A stretch of DNA of 64,000 bases from Mediterraneibacter hominis (GCF_014287475.1 NZ_JACOPF010000004.1:186001-250000); one strand, 5' to 3'; shown: positions 1 to 9,729, numbered from the stretch's first letter. The notes: generated by a model from the letters alone, not told the origin. Numbers and translations: made by a program.

Positions 1-1111
1 CGATTTTTGTATTTGTTATTTCATAACTGAAATATCCATTCTCTGTACACCTTGCTTTTACAGAAATTTTCCGTTTTTCCTTGTTTTCTATCTTTTGACA
101 TGCCTCAACCGCGTTATCTAAAGTATTTGCCAAAATGGTACAGACATCCAAGCTGTCCACAAATAAAAGTGAATCTATATCAACCTGGTATTGACAATCA
201 ATACCTAATCTTGCTGCTTCTTCATACTTCGTATTCAAAACCGCATTCACAACACTGTCTTTACAGAAATTCCGTCCTTTCGTCTCAAACTGCCTGGACA
301 GCTTCGCAAAGTATTCTTTTGCTTCTTCTGTTTTTCCTTCCTCTAAAAGTCCGGATACGACAAGAAAATGATTGTTCATATCATGTTTGAATTTACGTAG
401 TTTCAGCTGGTTTTCTTCTAGTTGCCCGTAATAATCTCTCTGCAGCTTCAGATTTTTTCCTTCCATATCCGCACGGATACTCTTCGCCATATAAAATACA
501 AGCCAGATACTGCCGATATTCGTAAGAATGCATGCCGTCATCCCAATCCACACTTTATATGTCTGCGCCGGTGTATAATACACGAAACTTATAACCGCAC
601 AAAGGGACGCCAGGCACACCATATCTAGCAGGTACCATGCTTTATTGTACAGCGTCCTTACAATCCCTTCTGCCCTGTTTTTCAAAATTTTCTGGAATCC
701 ATACCAAAATCCCAGTGGCAGCAGATTCATTAAGTTGGAAAGAATGATATTCAGTGTTTCATTCCCTGCTGTAACAGGTACAATCACCATATGTCCTATT
801 ATATCTACGACCAGAAAATTCACTGCAATGATAATGGGAAAGAACATCAAAATAATAGAAATTCTGACGAGCATCTTCTCTCGAAATCCAAGAACCAGCA
901 TAAGAAAAAACAAAGGCAGATTGAGCGTAATGTTCACTGGATCCTGCGGAAAAATCACGATTGTACAAACCATTGAGCCAAATATATAAGCGCTCAGCCT
1001 TAAGATTCTGTTCTCCTTCTGTTCTAAAAAACCGCCGATTACGCGGTAGAAAAAGTACCCTTCTATAAAATAAGAAATTGTACCGAATGTATTCCAAACT
1101 GTCTCTATCAT
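1..1111 (-). CDS. GHKL-type sensor histidine kinase (3' end cut by window edge)
   Basis: About 370 residues are visible; the end of the ATPase domain lies outside the window. The N-terminal ~200 residues form several hydrophobic segments, so this is a multipass membrane sensor of the AgrC/VirS class. A dimerisation/phosphoacceptor motif FKHDMNNH follows, and then an N-box (NTLDNAVEAC) of a GHKL ATPase. The ATG at 1111 has an AGAGGA ribosome site six bases upstream. It is transcribed divergently from the Bce-like transporter, so sensing of a peptide or antimicrobial is possible. That is inference: classical BceS kinases are of a different, two-helix type. A LytTR response regulator would be expected beyond the left edge. 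Family call is confident; ligand is unknown. Confidence 0.85.
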   Translation of the reverse strand, partial: MIETVWNTFGTISYFIEGYFFYRVIGGFLEQKENRILRLSAYIFGSMVCTIVIFPQDPVNITLNLPLFFLMLVLGFREKMLVRISIILMFFPIIIAVNFLVVDIIGHMVIVPVTAGNETLNIILSNLMNLLPLGFWYGFQKILKNRAEGIVRTLYNKAWYLLDMVCLASLCAVISFVYYTPAQTYKVWIGMTACILTNIGSIWLVFYMAKSIRADMEGKNLKLQRDYYGQLEENQLKLRKFKHDMNNHFLVVSGLLEEGKTEEAKEYFAKLSRQFETKGRNFCKDSVVNAVLNTKYEEAARLGIDCQYQVDIDSLLFVDSLDVCTILANTLDNAVEACQKIENKEKRKISVKARCTENGYFSYEITNTKI

Positions 1112-1299
1112 ACGAATCCTCTTGCACTTCTCTTTCTCGCTAACACATGCAAATTCATGCTCCTATTAAGCCTATCATATATAACGTTTATTTTGCAATA
1201 CTTTACAAAATCTCTTCCAAACTTGACATTTCCCTGCATTTTTTTCTTCCCCTGTATTTTTTATAATAAATCTGACAAAACAAACAAGGAGGATTACTT
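1112..1299. promoter_or_regulatory. Divergent intergenic region, kinase / ABC transporter
   Basis: AT-rich 188-base spacer between the divergent kinase and transporter genes. A TTGACA hexamer (1223-1228) and a TATAAT hexamer (1262-1267) are both present on the plus strand, but they are 33 bases apart. They therefore do not form one standard promoter; the TATAAT is the more likely -10 of the transporter operon. The ribosome site AGGAGG lies just before 1300. Confidence 0.4.
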
Positions 1300-2058
1300 A
1301 TGCTTCAAGTCAATCATTTAAACAAAAGCTACCGGACAGGTAACAATATATATCCTGTATTAAAAGATGTTTCCTTTCATGTACAAAGAAAAGAGTTTGT
1401 CGCTGTCATGGGACCGTCCGGCAGCGGAAAAACAACACTTTTAAATTGTATTTCCTGCTTTATCCCACATGATGCCGGAGAGATTCTGCTGCATGGGAAG
1501 GATTTGTCCGGACTGCGTGAGGAAGCACTTGCTTCTATCCGCAATAAAAAACTAGGATTTGTTTTTCAAGATTTTATGCTGCTCGACGGACTCACTGTAT
1601 TTGAAAATATCTGTCTTCCGCAGATCATTGCGAAGCTACCTGTCCCGCAGATGGAAGCAAAGGCACGACATCTCTGCAATTCTTTCGGTATAGAAAAAAT
1701 CATGCAGAAATATCCCGCCGAAATATCTGGTGGAGAAAAGCAACGTACCGCTGTGGCAAGGGCGCTTATGAATCAGCCTTATATCATTCTTGCTGATGAG
1801 CCTACCGGAAATCTAGACAGCAAGTCCTGCCGCGCAGTAATCGATGCTTTCTTACAGGCAAAAGAAGAGATGGACGCAACTATCTTTATGGTAACCCATG
1901 ACAGTTATGCCGCATCTTTCTGTGATCGGGTCATTGTCTTAAAGGACGGACAGGTATACAAAGAACTGCGCCGGACTTCTTCCCGTCAGGAATTTATGGA
2001 CGAATTATTAAATGTATTGAAACTACTCGGAGGTGACAATGAAGATGACCTTGCATAA
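1300..2058 (+). CDS. Bce-type ABC transporter ATP-binding protein
   Basis: 252-residue ATPase of the MacB/LolD/BceA class. Walker A GPSGSGKTT is at residues 38-46, the Q-loop Gln at about 90, the signature SGGEKQ at 143-148, Walker B ADEP at 165-168 and the switch His at 200. It would power the permease encoded immediately downstream, with which it overlaps by about 20 bases. Members paired with a ~700-residue FtsX-type permease usually confer resistance to peptide antibiotics (bacitracin, lantibiotics) by removing them from their membrane targets. AGGAGG is eight bases before the ATG. The family call is very safe; the antibiotic specificity is inferred from the partner. Confidence 0.92.
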   Translation: MLQVNHLNKSYRTGNNIYPVLKDVSFHVQRKEFVAVMGPSGSGKTTLLNCISCFIPHDAGEILLHGKDLSGLREEALASIRNKKLGFVFQDFMLLDGLTVFENICLPQIIAKLPVPQMEAKARHLCNSFGIEKIMQKYPAEISGGEKQRTAVARALMNQPYIILADEPTGNLDSKSCRAVIDAFLQAKEEMDATIFMVTHDSYAASFCDRVIVLKDGQVYKELRRTSSRQEFMDELLNVLKLLGGDNEDDLA

Positions 2059-4141
2059 ATTATTTTCCAAACTTCGCAGGCAGAACAAAGGACAATATCT
2101 CATGCTTGGTTTTTGTATTTTTCTGTCCGTACTTCTTCTTACTGCTTTTGCTTTGATGTATTTTAGCCCAACTGTCCAGGATTTCCTCCCAGAAGGCGGA
2201 GATACAAGAAAACTTGCTGTACTTCTAATTGGTGTTACAGCGGTAGGCTGTACTATTTTCACCTTATATGCATCCAGTTTATTTTTCCGCTTTAAAAGCC
2301 GGGAATATGGAATATTCCTCGCCCTTGGCACTTCTAAAAAACAGTTGAATCCTATTTTGTTTAGAGAGCTAGGGTACATTACTATTTTTTCGGCTATTAC
2401 GGGGCTTGTACTCGCAATACCTGCTTCTTATTTTATCTGGAAGCTCTTTGAATTTTTCATTGTATCCACAGAGGAAATGCACTACCAGTTTGGTTTCCAG
2501 GGATTTTTATTCGGTATCTGCTTTTCTTTGATTCTGGCGCTGCTTCTATTTTTCTATGGAGCCCGCTTTGTCAAAAAAAGTAATATCATGGACATTTTGC
2601 GAACGCAGCACAAAACAGAGCTGGTGAAATTAATTCCATCCTGGACAGGGAAGCTTGGTATTTTTCTTACCGCTGCCGGGCTTTTTACTGCCATGGTAAT
2701 CCCCTTCTTTTCTGCTCGTGTATGGAATCAGAAAATGCCTGCTTTTTTCAATGCCTTTTATCTCCTTGCGCTTGCCGGTATCTATCTTTTGATGCTTAGC
2801 ATTGTCGCGCAGGGCAAAGCAGGCCGCCGGAAAGAAAAATACTACAAGAATCTGGTTTTTATCAGTATGATGCGGTTTAAAGCCAAATCAACAACCCGGA
2901 ATATGTGTGTCATCACCTTGCTCTTATTCACCAGCCTGTTTGCTGCTTTTTACGGTATGTTGTACAGTGATACAAGCTCCTTAAAAAATTTAAACAACCA
3001 GCGGGCCTTTACCTTACATTTTCCAGCCAGAGAAAAGCAGGTTTCCTCCGACGATATACGTATGCTCGCCGACAAATACCAAATGGATTTGCAAAATTTT
3101 TCCAAAGCAGAGGTATCCAATCTGGTTATCTCATGGAAACACCGGGATATGTCGGATGATGGAAAATATTTTATGAAGGATACACCCGAAGGCAAACTTG
3201 CTTTATTCTTCCCTGTGTCTTTGTATCAAGAGATAACAGGACAGACTATAGATGTCTCGAAAGGAAGTTACAAAGTGATTATTTCTGGGAACAGCTCGTC
3301 TTTCTGGGAACCAGAGGACGGACTTTACGCAGCCTTCAATCCCAGTACAGAAACCTCGTATTCTCTTCAATACGCAGGTACTTTGGAATTTGATTCTCTG
3401 GCAAATATTTCTTCTCCATATACGTATGTCATTTCGGATGAAGATTATTCTATAATGACCGCTTCGCTCGACCGCGCATATAAAGAAACACTCTATACTT
3501 TTGATGTGGCCGATTATGAAGCCTCCTATCCCTTTGCAGAGGCTTTGGCGAAAGAATATATCTCTCATGCGACAGAGCTGTCAGATTATATGGGGCTTTA
3601 CGATTTCTGGGAAGACAAGACGGCTTCTGAAAACAATGAAGAATACGGTTATGCAGGAAAGGGCAACATACCAGAACCAGATCGCCTTATGATGGCAGAT
3701 TGGAAATATGCTCCGTCTTTCAACATACTGACTCAGCAAGATTTCTTACAGGGAATCTCGGTCTATGTCATGCTCTGCCTGTATATTTTTATCATTGCTC
3801 TGTCCGCTGTAACAATCATCGCATATGTAAGAAGTATTTCCGCCGCAGAAGATAATAAAGAGTTGTTCCAAAATCTGGAAAAGCTTGGTGGTTCCATAAA
3901 CTACCGTAAAAGTATTTTGAGAAAACAGCTCGCCCGGCTCTTCCAATATCCGATTGCCGCCGGCTGCCTGCTTGCTATTTTTTATGCCCTTCTTATGTCT
4001 ATTACCAACGATGGACAGATCGCTGCAAGTGAAATATATAATCTTCTGCGCCTGACTGCACTTTCACTTTTTTTAGCCGCTTTTCTCTATCTTATCTACA
4101 GAAAAGCTTTGAAAAAGGCATGCAAAATCGTTCACATTTGA
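2039..4141 (+). CDS. Bce-type ABC transporter permease (FtsX family)
   Basis: About 700 residues. Hydrophobic segments fall into the BceB layout: seven in the first ~320 residues, a large outside loop of roughly 250 residues, then three at the C-terminus, ten in all. The loop is thought to bind the peptide or target lipid in BceB proteins. I chose ATG 2039 rather than the in-frame GTG at 2033, because GGAGG (2029-2033) would overlap the GTG but sits five bases before the ATG. Translation is coupled to the ATPase gene. No terminator with a T-tract follows; a strong hairpin lies at 4152-4176. Confidence 0.88.
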   Translation: MKMTLHKLFSKLRRQNKGQYLMLGFCIFLSVLLLTAFALMYFSPTVQDFLPEGGDTRKLAVLLIGVTAVGCTIFTLYASSLFFRFKSREYGIFLALGTSKKQLNPILFRELGYITIFSAITGLVLAIPASYFIWKLFEFFIVSTEEMHYQFGFQGFLFGICFSLILALLLFFYGARFVKKSNIMDILRTQHKTELVKLIPSWTGKLGIFLTAAGLFTAMVIPFFSARVWNQKMPAFFNAFYLLALAGIYLLMLSIVAQGKAGRRKEKYYKNLVFISMMRFKAKSTTRNMCVITLLLFTSLFAAFYGMLYSDTSSLKNLNNQRAFTLHFPAREKQVSSDDIRMLADKYQMDLQNFSKAEVSNLVISWKHRDMSDDGKYFMKDTPEGKLALFFPVSLYQEITGQTIDVSKGSYKVIISGNSSSFWEPEDGLYAAFNPSTETSYSLQYAGTLEFDSLANISSPYTYVISDEDYSIMTASLDRAYKETLYTFDVADYEASYPFAEALAKEYISHATELSDYMGLYDFWEDKTASENNEEYGYAGKGNIPEPDRLMMADWKYAPSFNILTQQDFLQGISVYVMLCLYIFIIALSAVTIIAYVRSISAAEDNKELFQNLEKLGGSINYRKSILRKQLARLFQYPIAAGCLLAIFYALLMSITNDGQIAASEIYNLLRLTALSLFLAAFLYLIYRKALKKACKIVHI

Positions 4142-4151
4142 ACAGCATATA

Positions 4152-4176
4152 CGAGAATGTGCTTTGCACATTCTCG
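4152..4176. repeat. Perfect 11-bp inverted repeat downstream of the ABC permease
   Basis: CGAGAATGTGC, a three-base loop TTT, then GCACATTCTCG. It is directly followed by a small GCGC-CAAA-GCGC hairpin (4176-4187). There is no U-run right after the stem, so it is either a weak terminator or an mRNA 3'-end stabiliser. Confidence 0.6.
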
Positions 4177-4295
4177 CGCCAAAGCGCGGCTGTATCAACG
4201 AACATTTTTAGTTTTGCATCGCATTTAGTCCTTTTTCATACTTTCACCATATATTTCCCTCTATAATAAATCCACAAAAATCTTACATTTACTTG

Positions 4296-4351
4296 TTGAC
4301 ATGCTTCTTTTTTACATGCTATTATTAGTCCGTAAACGGACTATATGGAGG
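4296..4351 (+). promoter_or_regulatory. Promoter and 18-bp palindromic operator of the marR-MATE operon
   Basis: TTGACA (4296-4301), an 18-base spacer and TATTAT (4320-4325). Directly after the -10 is the palindrome TAGTCCGT-AA-ACGGACTA (4326-4343), covering the expected start of transcription. GGAGG follows at 4347-4351. Perfect arms at this position are typical of a MarR-family autorepressor site; binding by the adjacent regulator is inferred. Confidence 0.75.
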
Positions 4352-4358
4352 TATCTTT

Positions 4359-4805
4359 ATGTATCATGTAAATAATCATGCACAACTCTATACAGAACTT
4401 TGGCGTGAAACAAATGCGCTTTATGAAAATTGGGCAAGAAAACACAGTCTGTCTTACTATGAACTCTTAGTTATATTAAGCCTGTCCGAAAAAGATGTGG
4501 TACATACACAAAAAAATATCTGCCGGCGCTGGCAGCTTCCAAAACAGACTGTAAATTCTATTTTAAAAAATTTTATTGAAAGAAGCTGGGTTGTTCTTAT
4601 TTCTTCCGAAGAAGACAAGCGCAATAAAATCATTGTCCCTACAAAAAAAGGCAAGTCTGTCATAACCAAAACTTCCGCGCAACTGGCGCTGGATGAAAAG
4701 GCAGTCTGGAAATCTTTGGGGAAAGCACATGCAGATGCGCTGATTACAGGAATCACTTTATATAACCGCTTTTTTCAGGAGGTAGTAGACCGTGAAGATA
4801 CGTAA
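4359..4805 (+). CDS. MarR-family transcriptional regulator
   Basis: 148 residues, the usual MarR length. A winged helix is readable around residues 45-95, with the recognition helix near LPKQTVNSILKNF and a wing containing EEDKRNK. It probably represses its own operon through the palindrome at 4326-4343, with an effector that may be a substrate of the efflux pump. The stop overlaps the start of the MATE gene by 14 bases. ATG 4359 has GGAGG at seven bases. Ligand unknown. Confidence 0.9.
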   Translation: MYHVNNHAQLYTELWRETNALYENWARKHSLSYYELLVILSLSEKDVVHTQKNICRRWQLPKQTVNSILKNFIERSWVVLISSEEDKRNKIIVPTKKGKSVITKTSAQLALDEKAVWKSLGKAHADALITGITLYNRFFQEVVDREDT

Positions 4806-6090
4806 AAACTTTTTCCGCTGCGTTATTCCTTCTATGCTTGCCTTTGCCCTATCTGGAGTCTATGCAATCGCAGATGGATTTTTCGTTGGCAACGCATTAG
4901 GGGACAATGCACTCGCCGCTCTAAACATGGCATTTCCTCTGACTGCATTTCTACAAGCAGTAGGAACTGGTATTGGAATGGGCGGCGCTATTTTGTATTC
5001 TATCTGCATGGGAAGCAGCAATACGGAAGAAAGCAGGCAATACTTTGGGATGTCCTCTCTTGCACTGGTTATTTTGGGCCTTTTATTGACCATATTATTT
5101 TTAATCGTTGCTCCTGCTGTACTCTGCATCTTCGGCGCCGCTGGCAAAATTCAAGTGCTCGGAGAAGAGTATCTTAAATACATCGCATTTGGAGCCCTAT
5201 TTCAGGTTTTAGGTACTGGATTGGTTCCTTTTATCCGGAATATGGGCAGCTCCATCCTTGCAATGGCTGCTATGAGCATTGGCTTTATAACTAATATTTT
5301 CCTGGATTATCTCTTTGTATGGGTGCTTCCATGGGGTATGGTGGGAGCGGCTGTTGCAACCGATATTGGACAGGCAATGACCTTTTTCGTCTGCCTTGTC
5401 TTCTTTTTTGCAAAGAAAAAAAGGCCCTCTTTACATTTCAGAAAAAATGCCCTTTACATTTTCCTTCGTATCTGTAAAGTCGGACTTTCCCCCTTTGGAC
5501 TTGCCTACTCCCCAAATATTACCCTGATTCTGGTTAATAAGAGTGCTGCTATATTCGGTGGAGCTGTCGCTGTAACTTGTTATGCACCGATCAGTTATAT
5601 CTCCGCTGTCGCTATGCTTCTTCTGCAAGGCGTCAGCGATGGAAGCCAGCCTCTGCTAAGCCTTTCCTACGGCCGGAAAGAACTTTCCCAAGTCAAAATA
5701 TTGAGGGGGCTCGCGTACCGTTTCGCATTTATTGTTTCTGTCATTTGTGTTATTTTCCTCTTCTTTATGCGCGGGCATGTAGCCTCTTTATTTGGCGCAT
5801 CCACACAGATTACAGAAAAAGTCGCTTCCATTCTTCCTATTTTTATCACAGGGTATATATTTGTCAGTATATCCAAAGTTACAACAGCCTATTTCTATGC
5901 GACCGGCCAAAATTTGCCAGCATATATCTTGATTTACGGCGAACCTCTCTTTCTTCTTGCGCTGCTGCTATGTCTACCCCCTTTGTTCAGCATTACAGGA
6001 ACATGGGCGGCAGTCCCGCTGTCGCAGATACTTGCCATGCTGATTAGCGTTACTTTCCTTATGCGGGAAAAATATGTAGGAAAATTATAA
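4792..6090 (+). CDS. MATE-family multidrug/cation efflux transporter
   Basis: 432 residues with about twelve membrane helices in two related halves, as in NorM/MepA/DinF-type MATE proteins. The N-terminal signature runs from IADGFFVGNALG into the second helix. The start is GTG 4792, nine bases after AGGAGG (4777-4782) inside the marR gene, so the two genes are translationally coupled. It probably exports a drug or metabolite using a Na+ or H+ gradient under control of the MarR protein. The exact substrate cannot be read from sequence. Confidence 0.9.
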   Translation: MKIRKNFFRCVIPSMLAFALSGVYAIADGFFVGNALGDNALAALNMAFPLTAFLQAVGTGIGMGGAILYSICMGSSNTEESRQYFGMSSLALVILGLLLTILFLIVAPAVLCIFGAAGKIQVLGEEYLKYIAFGALFQVLGTGLVPFIRNMGSSILAMAAMSIGFITNIFLDYLFVWVLPWGMVGAAVATDIGQAMTFFVCLVFFFAKKKRPSLHFRKNALYIFLRICKVGLSPFGLAYSPNITLILVNKSAAIFGGAVAVTCYAPISYISAVAMLLLQGVSDGSQPLLSLSYGRKELSQVKILRGLAYRFAFIVSVICVIFLFFMRGHVASLFGASTQITEKVASILPIFITGYIFVSISKVTTAYFYATGQNLPAYILIYGEPLFLLALLLCLPPLFSITGTWAAVPLSQILAMLISVTFLMREKYVGKL

Positions 6091-6250
6091 ATTTAACGAA
6101 GCAACAAGCAGTGCAAAAAGAACAGGCAAACTCTGTGTCATGCTTGCATGTAAACAGAAGTTTGTCTGCTTCTTTTCATTCGGCGACTGCCGATAGCAAA
6201 GTGGAGCGTATGCCAAATTGAGCTGGCACTGCGGAAATTGACAAAAGGGA

Positions 6251-6408
6251 CGTGTGAAAGAGAGGCTTTGCATCGTTCGTCAGGGCTTCGCCGAAATTCC
6301 TCACTCACGCAAGGCATCTCTTTCACACTCACACTTTCGCAGCTTACGTTTATAGTTCCAGACGGAAAAAATCGGCTTCACGTTGCTATTGCATTTCCAA
6401 TCAGAAGT
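6251..6408 (-). repeat. Inverted repeat copy L of a ~160-nt structured element
   Basis: Read on the minus strand, this copy aligns along its whole length with 6508-6668 on the plus strand. The 32 bases 6274-6305 are an exact reverse complement of 6613-6644. In this copy the core is enclosed by a stem starting GTGTGAAAGAGA with a matching TCTCTTTCACAC arm. The flanking part shared with the other copy includes AGCAACGTGAA and TATAAAC. Confidence 0.8.
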
Positions 6409-6507
6409 AGTATAGATGCTTCTAATTGGAGGGCTATAACAACATGAAGCCGTTCTCTTTTTTATGAATTTCAGTTAGGGCGCCACTTCCCTATAGATGA
6501 AGGAAAA

Positions 6508-6668
6508 ACTTCTGACTGGAAATTTGTAGCAACGTGAAACCGGTTCTGTTCTGTCTGAAATTATAAACTTAAGCTGGCAAAAGTGTAAGCGCAAGAGGGC
6601 GTGTGTTGCAAAAGTGAGGAATTTCGGCGAAGCCCTGACGAACGTTGCAATACACACTCTCTTGCGCG
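6508..6668 (+). repeat. Inverted repeat copy R of a ~160-nt structured element
   Basis: Second copy, opposite in orientation to 6251-6408. The invariant core (6613-6644) is enclosed here by a different stem, GCGCAAGAG...CTCTTGCGC with GTGTG/CACAC inside. The stem sequence therefore differs between copies while base pairing is kept. That pattern suggests selection on a folded RNA or single-stranded DNA structure. Confidence 0.8.
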
Positions 6669-6670
6669 GT

Positions 6671-7423
6671 TCATTTTCGTCGATTAAATTTATATTTTTC
6701 AGTTTTTAGTATCCTGTTTGCATTTTCAATTCGTTCTTTTGTCGGAGGTTCAATCCCTTTCAAAGGGTATTCCATCCCAAGCTCTTTCCACTTGAAAGCT
6801 CCCAATGTATGGTACGGAAGTACTTCTACTCTCTTTACATTGTCTAGTCTTTCGATAAATGCAGACAGTTTTTCCAGATATACGTCATCATCACTGCGCT
6901 CCGGTACAAGTACATGGCGTATCCATACTGGTTTCTCAATCTCAGAAAGATATTCTGCCATATCCAGGATATTTTTGTTTGTACAGCCTGTAAGCACTCT
7001 ATGCTGCACATCGTCAATATGCTTTAGATCCAACAATACCAGATCGGTTACATCCATCAGCTTTTTAAACCTTCCAAAAAACGGTTCTTCTCTTGTAAAT
7101 GGATTTCCACTTGTATCCAGGGTAGTGTGCACCCCTTCTGCCTTTGCCCTCTGAAATAACTCTGTCAGGAAGTCAATCTGCAGGAGAGGTTCTCCCCCGC
7201 TGACTGTAATTCCGCCTTCTTTTCCCCAGTATGTGCGGTATTTCAAGGCAGTTTTTAAAATTGTGTCCACTGTATAGAGCTCCCCATTTTTCATGTTCCA
7301 TGTATCTGCATTATGACAGAACTGGCACCGCATGGCACAACCTGCGAAGAAGACGACAAAACGTACTCCAGGTCCATCTACCGATCCAAAACTTTCCAGC
7401 GAATGTACATATCCCTGTTCCAT
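6671..7423 (-). CDS. pflA: Pyruvate formate-lyase activating enzyme (radical SAM)
   Basis: 250 residues. The radical SAM cluster motif C29-x3-C33-x2-C36 (GCAMRCQFC) and the following HNADTW are typical of PflA. It uses S-adenosylmethionine and a [4Fe-4S] cluster to place the glycyl radical on PflB. It starts two bases after the pflB stop, with no clear ribosome site of its own, so translation is probably coupled to pflB. A GG-E-P motif (SGGEPLLQ) is also present. Assignment is secure because the partner gene is adjacent. Confidence 0.95.
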   Translation of the reverse strand: MEQGYVHSLESFGSVDGPGVRFVVFFAGCAMRCQFCHNADTWNMKNGELYTVDTILKTALKYRTYWGKEGGITVSGGEPLLQIDFLTELFQRAKAEGVHTTLDTSGNPFTREEPFFGRFKKLMDVTDLVLLDLKHIDDVQHRVLTGCTNKNILDMAEYLSEIEKPVWIRHVLVPERSDDDVYLEKLSAFIERLDNVKRVEVLPYHTLGAFKWKELGMEYPLKGIEPPTKERIENANRILKTEKYKFNRRK

Positions 7424-7425
7424 AA

Positions 7426-9678
7426 TTACATTCTATCGTGGCATGTTCTGGAAATAACATCCAACTGCTGTTCACGTGTCAAATCAATAAACTTCACAGC
7501 ATATCCTGATACACGGATTGTAAAGTTTGCATATTCTTCTTTCTCTGGGTGTTCCATTGCATCAATCAGTTTCTCTGTACCAAATACATTGACATTTAAG
7601 TGATGCGCTCCCTGATCAAAGTATCCATCCAGCACATGGAACAGATTATTCTTGCGTTCATCATCATCGTGTCCCAGCGCTCCAGGGCTTATTGTCTGTG
7701 TATTAGAGATTCCATCAAGTGCCTGCTCATACGGCAGCTTTGCAACAGAGTTTAAGGAAGCCAAAAGTCCGTTTTTCTCTGCTCCGTAAGATGGATTTGC
7801 CCCTGGTGCAAGAGGTTCTCCTGCTTTTCTTCCATCTGGAAGTGATCCTGTGGCTTTTCCATAAACGACATTGGAGGTAATGGTCAAAATGGATGTTGTA
7901 GGTTCAGAATTTCTGTATGTGTGGCATTTTTTCAATTTACTCATAAATGTTCTCAAAAGCCATACTGCGATCTCGTCTGCGCGGTCGTCGTCATTTCCGT
8001 ATCTTGGGAAATCGCCTTCGGTCTCATAATCCACTGCAATTCCATCCTCATCGCGGATTACTTTTACTTTCGCATACTTGATTGCACTTAAGGAATCAAC
8101 TACATGCGAGAATCCCGCAATACCTGTTGCAAATGTACGCCTTACGTCTGTATCGATCAACGCCATCTCCGCAGCTTCATAGTAATATTTATCATGCATA
8201 TAATGAATCATGTTTAAAGTATCTACATACAGCTTTGACAACCATTCCATCATTGCATCATAACGCTCCATTACTTCATCGTAATCCAGATATTCAGAAG
8301 TAATTGGTCTGTATGCCGGCCCTACCTGTTCTCTTGTCTTTACATCTATCCCGCCGTTAATCGCATAAAGCAGGCATTTTGCAAGATTTGCACGCGCTCC
8401 GAAAAACTGAATCTCTTTTCCGGTCTGTGTCGCAGATACACAGCAGCATATAGAATAGTCATCTCCCCAAACCGGACGCATAACATCATCGTTTTCATAC
8501 TGGATAGAACTTGTTTTTACAGAAATATACGCCGCATATTTCTTAAAGTTCTCCGGCAGATGGGAAGAATACAGAACTGTCAGGTTCGGCTCGGGAGACG
8601 GCCCCATATTTTCCAGTGTATGCAGGAAACGATAGTCATTCTTTGTTACCATATGGCGTCCATCCATTCCGATTCCTGCCATCTCCAGTGTTGCCCATAC
8701 CGGATCTCCAGAGAACAGCTCATTGTAAGACGGAATTCGTGCAAATTTTACCATTCTGAATTTCATTACAATATGGTCGATCAATTCTTGTGCTTGTGTT
8801 TCTGTTAATATTCCTTTTTCCATATCTCTCTGGATATAAATATCAAGGAACGTAGAAATACGCCCAACGCTCATTGCAGCGCCGTTCTGGGTCTTGATTG
8901 CAGCAAGGTATCCAAAATACAGCCATTGTACTGCTTCCTTTGCGTTTTTGGCAGGCTGTGAAATATCAAATCCATATACCGCAGCCATCTCTTTCATGCC
9001 TTTCAGAGCACGAATCTGATCAGAAATTTCTTCACGAAGCCTGAAATCCGTCCCCTTCATTCCATGTCTTTCTGACTCTACAAAATCTGCTTCTTTCTGC
9101 TGAATCAGATAATCAATTCCATACAGAGCCACACGACGGTAGTCGCCTACAATACGGCCTCTTCCATAAGTGTCTGGCAGTCCTGTAATAATTTTATTAT
9201 GACGCGCTTTTTTCATTTCTGGTGTATAAATATCAAATACACCCTGGTTATGCGTCTTATGATATTTTGTAAAAATGTCATGCAGTTCTTTGCTCGGTGT
9301 ATATCCGTATGTGGTGCATGCCTGCTCTGCCATTTTGATGCCTCCGTACGGCATAAAAGCCCTTTTCAAAGGTTTGTCTGTCTGAAGTCCTACAACCTGT
9401 TCCAGGTCTTTCATCTCTTCATTGATATAACCAGGTCCGTATGCTGTAAGACCGGAAACAACTTCTGTCTCCATATCCAGAACGCCGCCCTTTGCTCTTT
9501 CTTCCTTTTGCAGTTTCTGCAATTCTCCCCAGAGCTTATCTGTCGCTTCTGTAGGATCTTCCAGGAATGATTCATCCCCTTCATACTGTGTATAATTATT
9601 CTGGATAAAATCTCGTACATTGACTTCTTCTTTCCAGAGTTTTCCACGAAATCCAGTCCACTGTTCAAACTGTGCCAT
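7426..9678 (-). CDS. pflB: Pyruvate formate-lyase (formate C-acetyltransferase)
   Basis: 750 residues, the normal PFL length. It converts pyruvate and CoA to acetyl-CoA and formate under anaerobic conditions. The glycyl radical site RVSGYAV is at residues 722-728 (Gly725). The paired active-site cysteines lie in [11 protein letters not shown], followed by the family block [11 protein letters not shown]. An AGGAGG-like site precedes the ATG at 9678. A promoter lies at 9730-9758. It forms an operon with pflA. Confidence 0.97.
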   Translation of the reverse strand: MAQFEQWTGFRGKLWKEEVNVRDFIQNNYTQYEGDESFLEDPTEATDKLWGELQKLQKEERAKGGVLDMETEVVSGLTAYGPGYINEEMKDLEQVVGLQTDKPLKRAFMPYGGIKMAEQACTTYGYTPSKELHDIFTKYHKTHNQGVFDIYTPEMKKARHNKIITGLPDTYGRGRIVGDYRRVALYGIDYLIQQKEADFVESERHGMKGTDFRLREEISDQIRALKGMKEMAAVYGFDISQPAKNAKEAVQWLYFGYLAAIKTQNGAAMSVGRISTFLDIYIQRDMEKGILTETQAQELIDHIVMKFRMVKFARIPSYNELFSGDPVWATLEMAGIGMDGRHMVTKNDYRFLHTLENMGPSPEPNLTVLYSSHLPENFKKYAAYISVKTSSIQYENDDVMRPVWGDDYSICCCVSATQTGKEIQFFGARANLAKCLLYAINGGIDVKTREQVGPAYRPITSEYLDYDEVMERYDAMMEWLSKLYVDTLNMIHYMHDKYYYEAAEMALIDTDVRRTFATGIAGFSHVVDSLSAIKYAKVKVIRDEDGIAVDYETEGDFPRYGNDDDRADEIAVWLLRTFMSKLKKCHTYRNSEPTTSILTITSNVVYGKATGSLPDGRKAGEPLAPGANPSYGAEKNGLLASLNSVAKLPYEQALDGISNTQTISPGALGHDDDERKNNLFHVLDGYFDQGAHHLNVNVFGTEKLIDAMEHPEKEEYANFTIRVSGYAVKFIDLTREQQLDVISRTCHDRM

Positions 9679-9729
9679 TCTGCTAAAACCTCCTTATATA
9701 ATCTTTCATTTCTTTCGTTTACGTCGCCT

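Larger units (their letters stand above)
6091..6670. other. 580-base gene-free convergent region with structured repeats
   Basis: Lies between the stop of the MATE gene (plus) and the stop of pflA (minus). It contains no convincing coding sequence. Besides the inverted repeat pair listed separately, a hairpin with arms CAAACT...AGTTTG and core CATGC-TT-GCATG occurs at about 6127-6164. A third, degraded repeat unit lies at about 6418-6478, between the two full copies. Confidence 0.6.

Noticed and set aside
1223..1267. TTGACA/TATAAT promoter for the ABC exporter
   Set aside because: The two hexamers are 33 bases apart, far beyond the usual 16-18, so they cannot form one promoter.
4141..4200. 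Fourth copy of the terminator-adjacent repeat
   Set aside because: The hairpins look similar in style, but no shared sequence block with copies A-C could be aligned.
6138..6657. Small proteins of 60-69 residues in the convergent intergenic region
   Set aside because: The open frames run across inverted repeats on both strands, lack ribosome sites, and resemble no family.
7426..9678. Several plus-strand open frames of 70-120 codons inside pflB
   Set aside because: They are antisense shadows of a well-conserved gene, lacking ribosome sites and family features.
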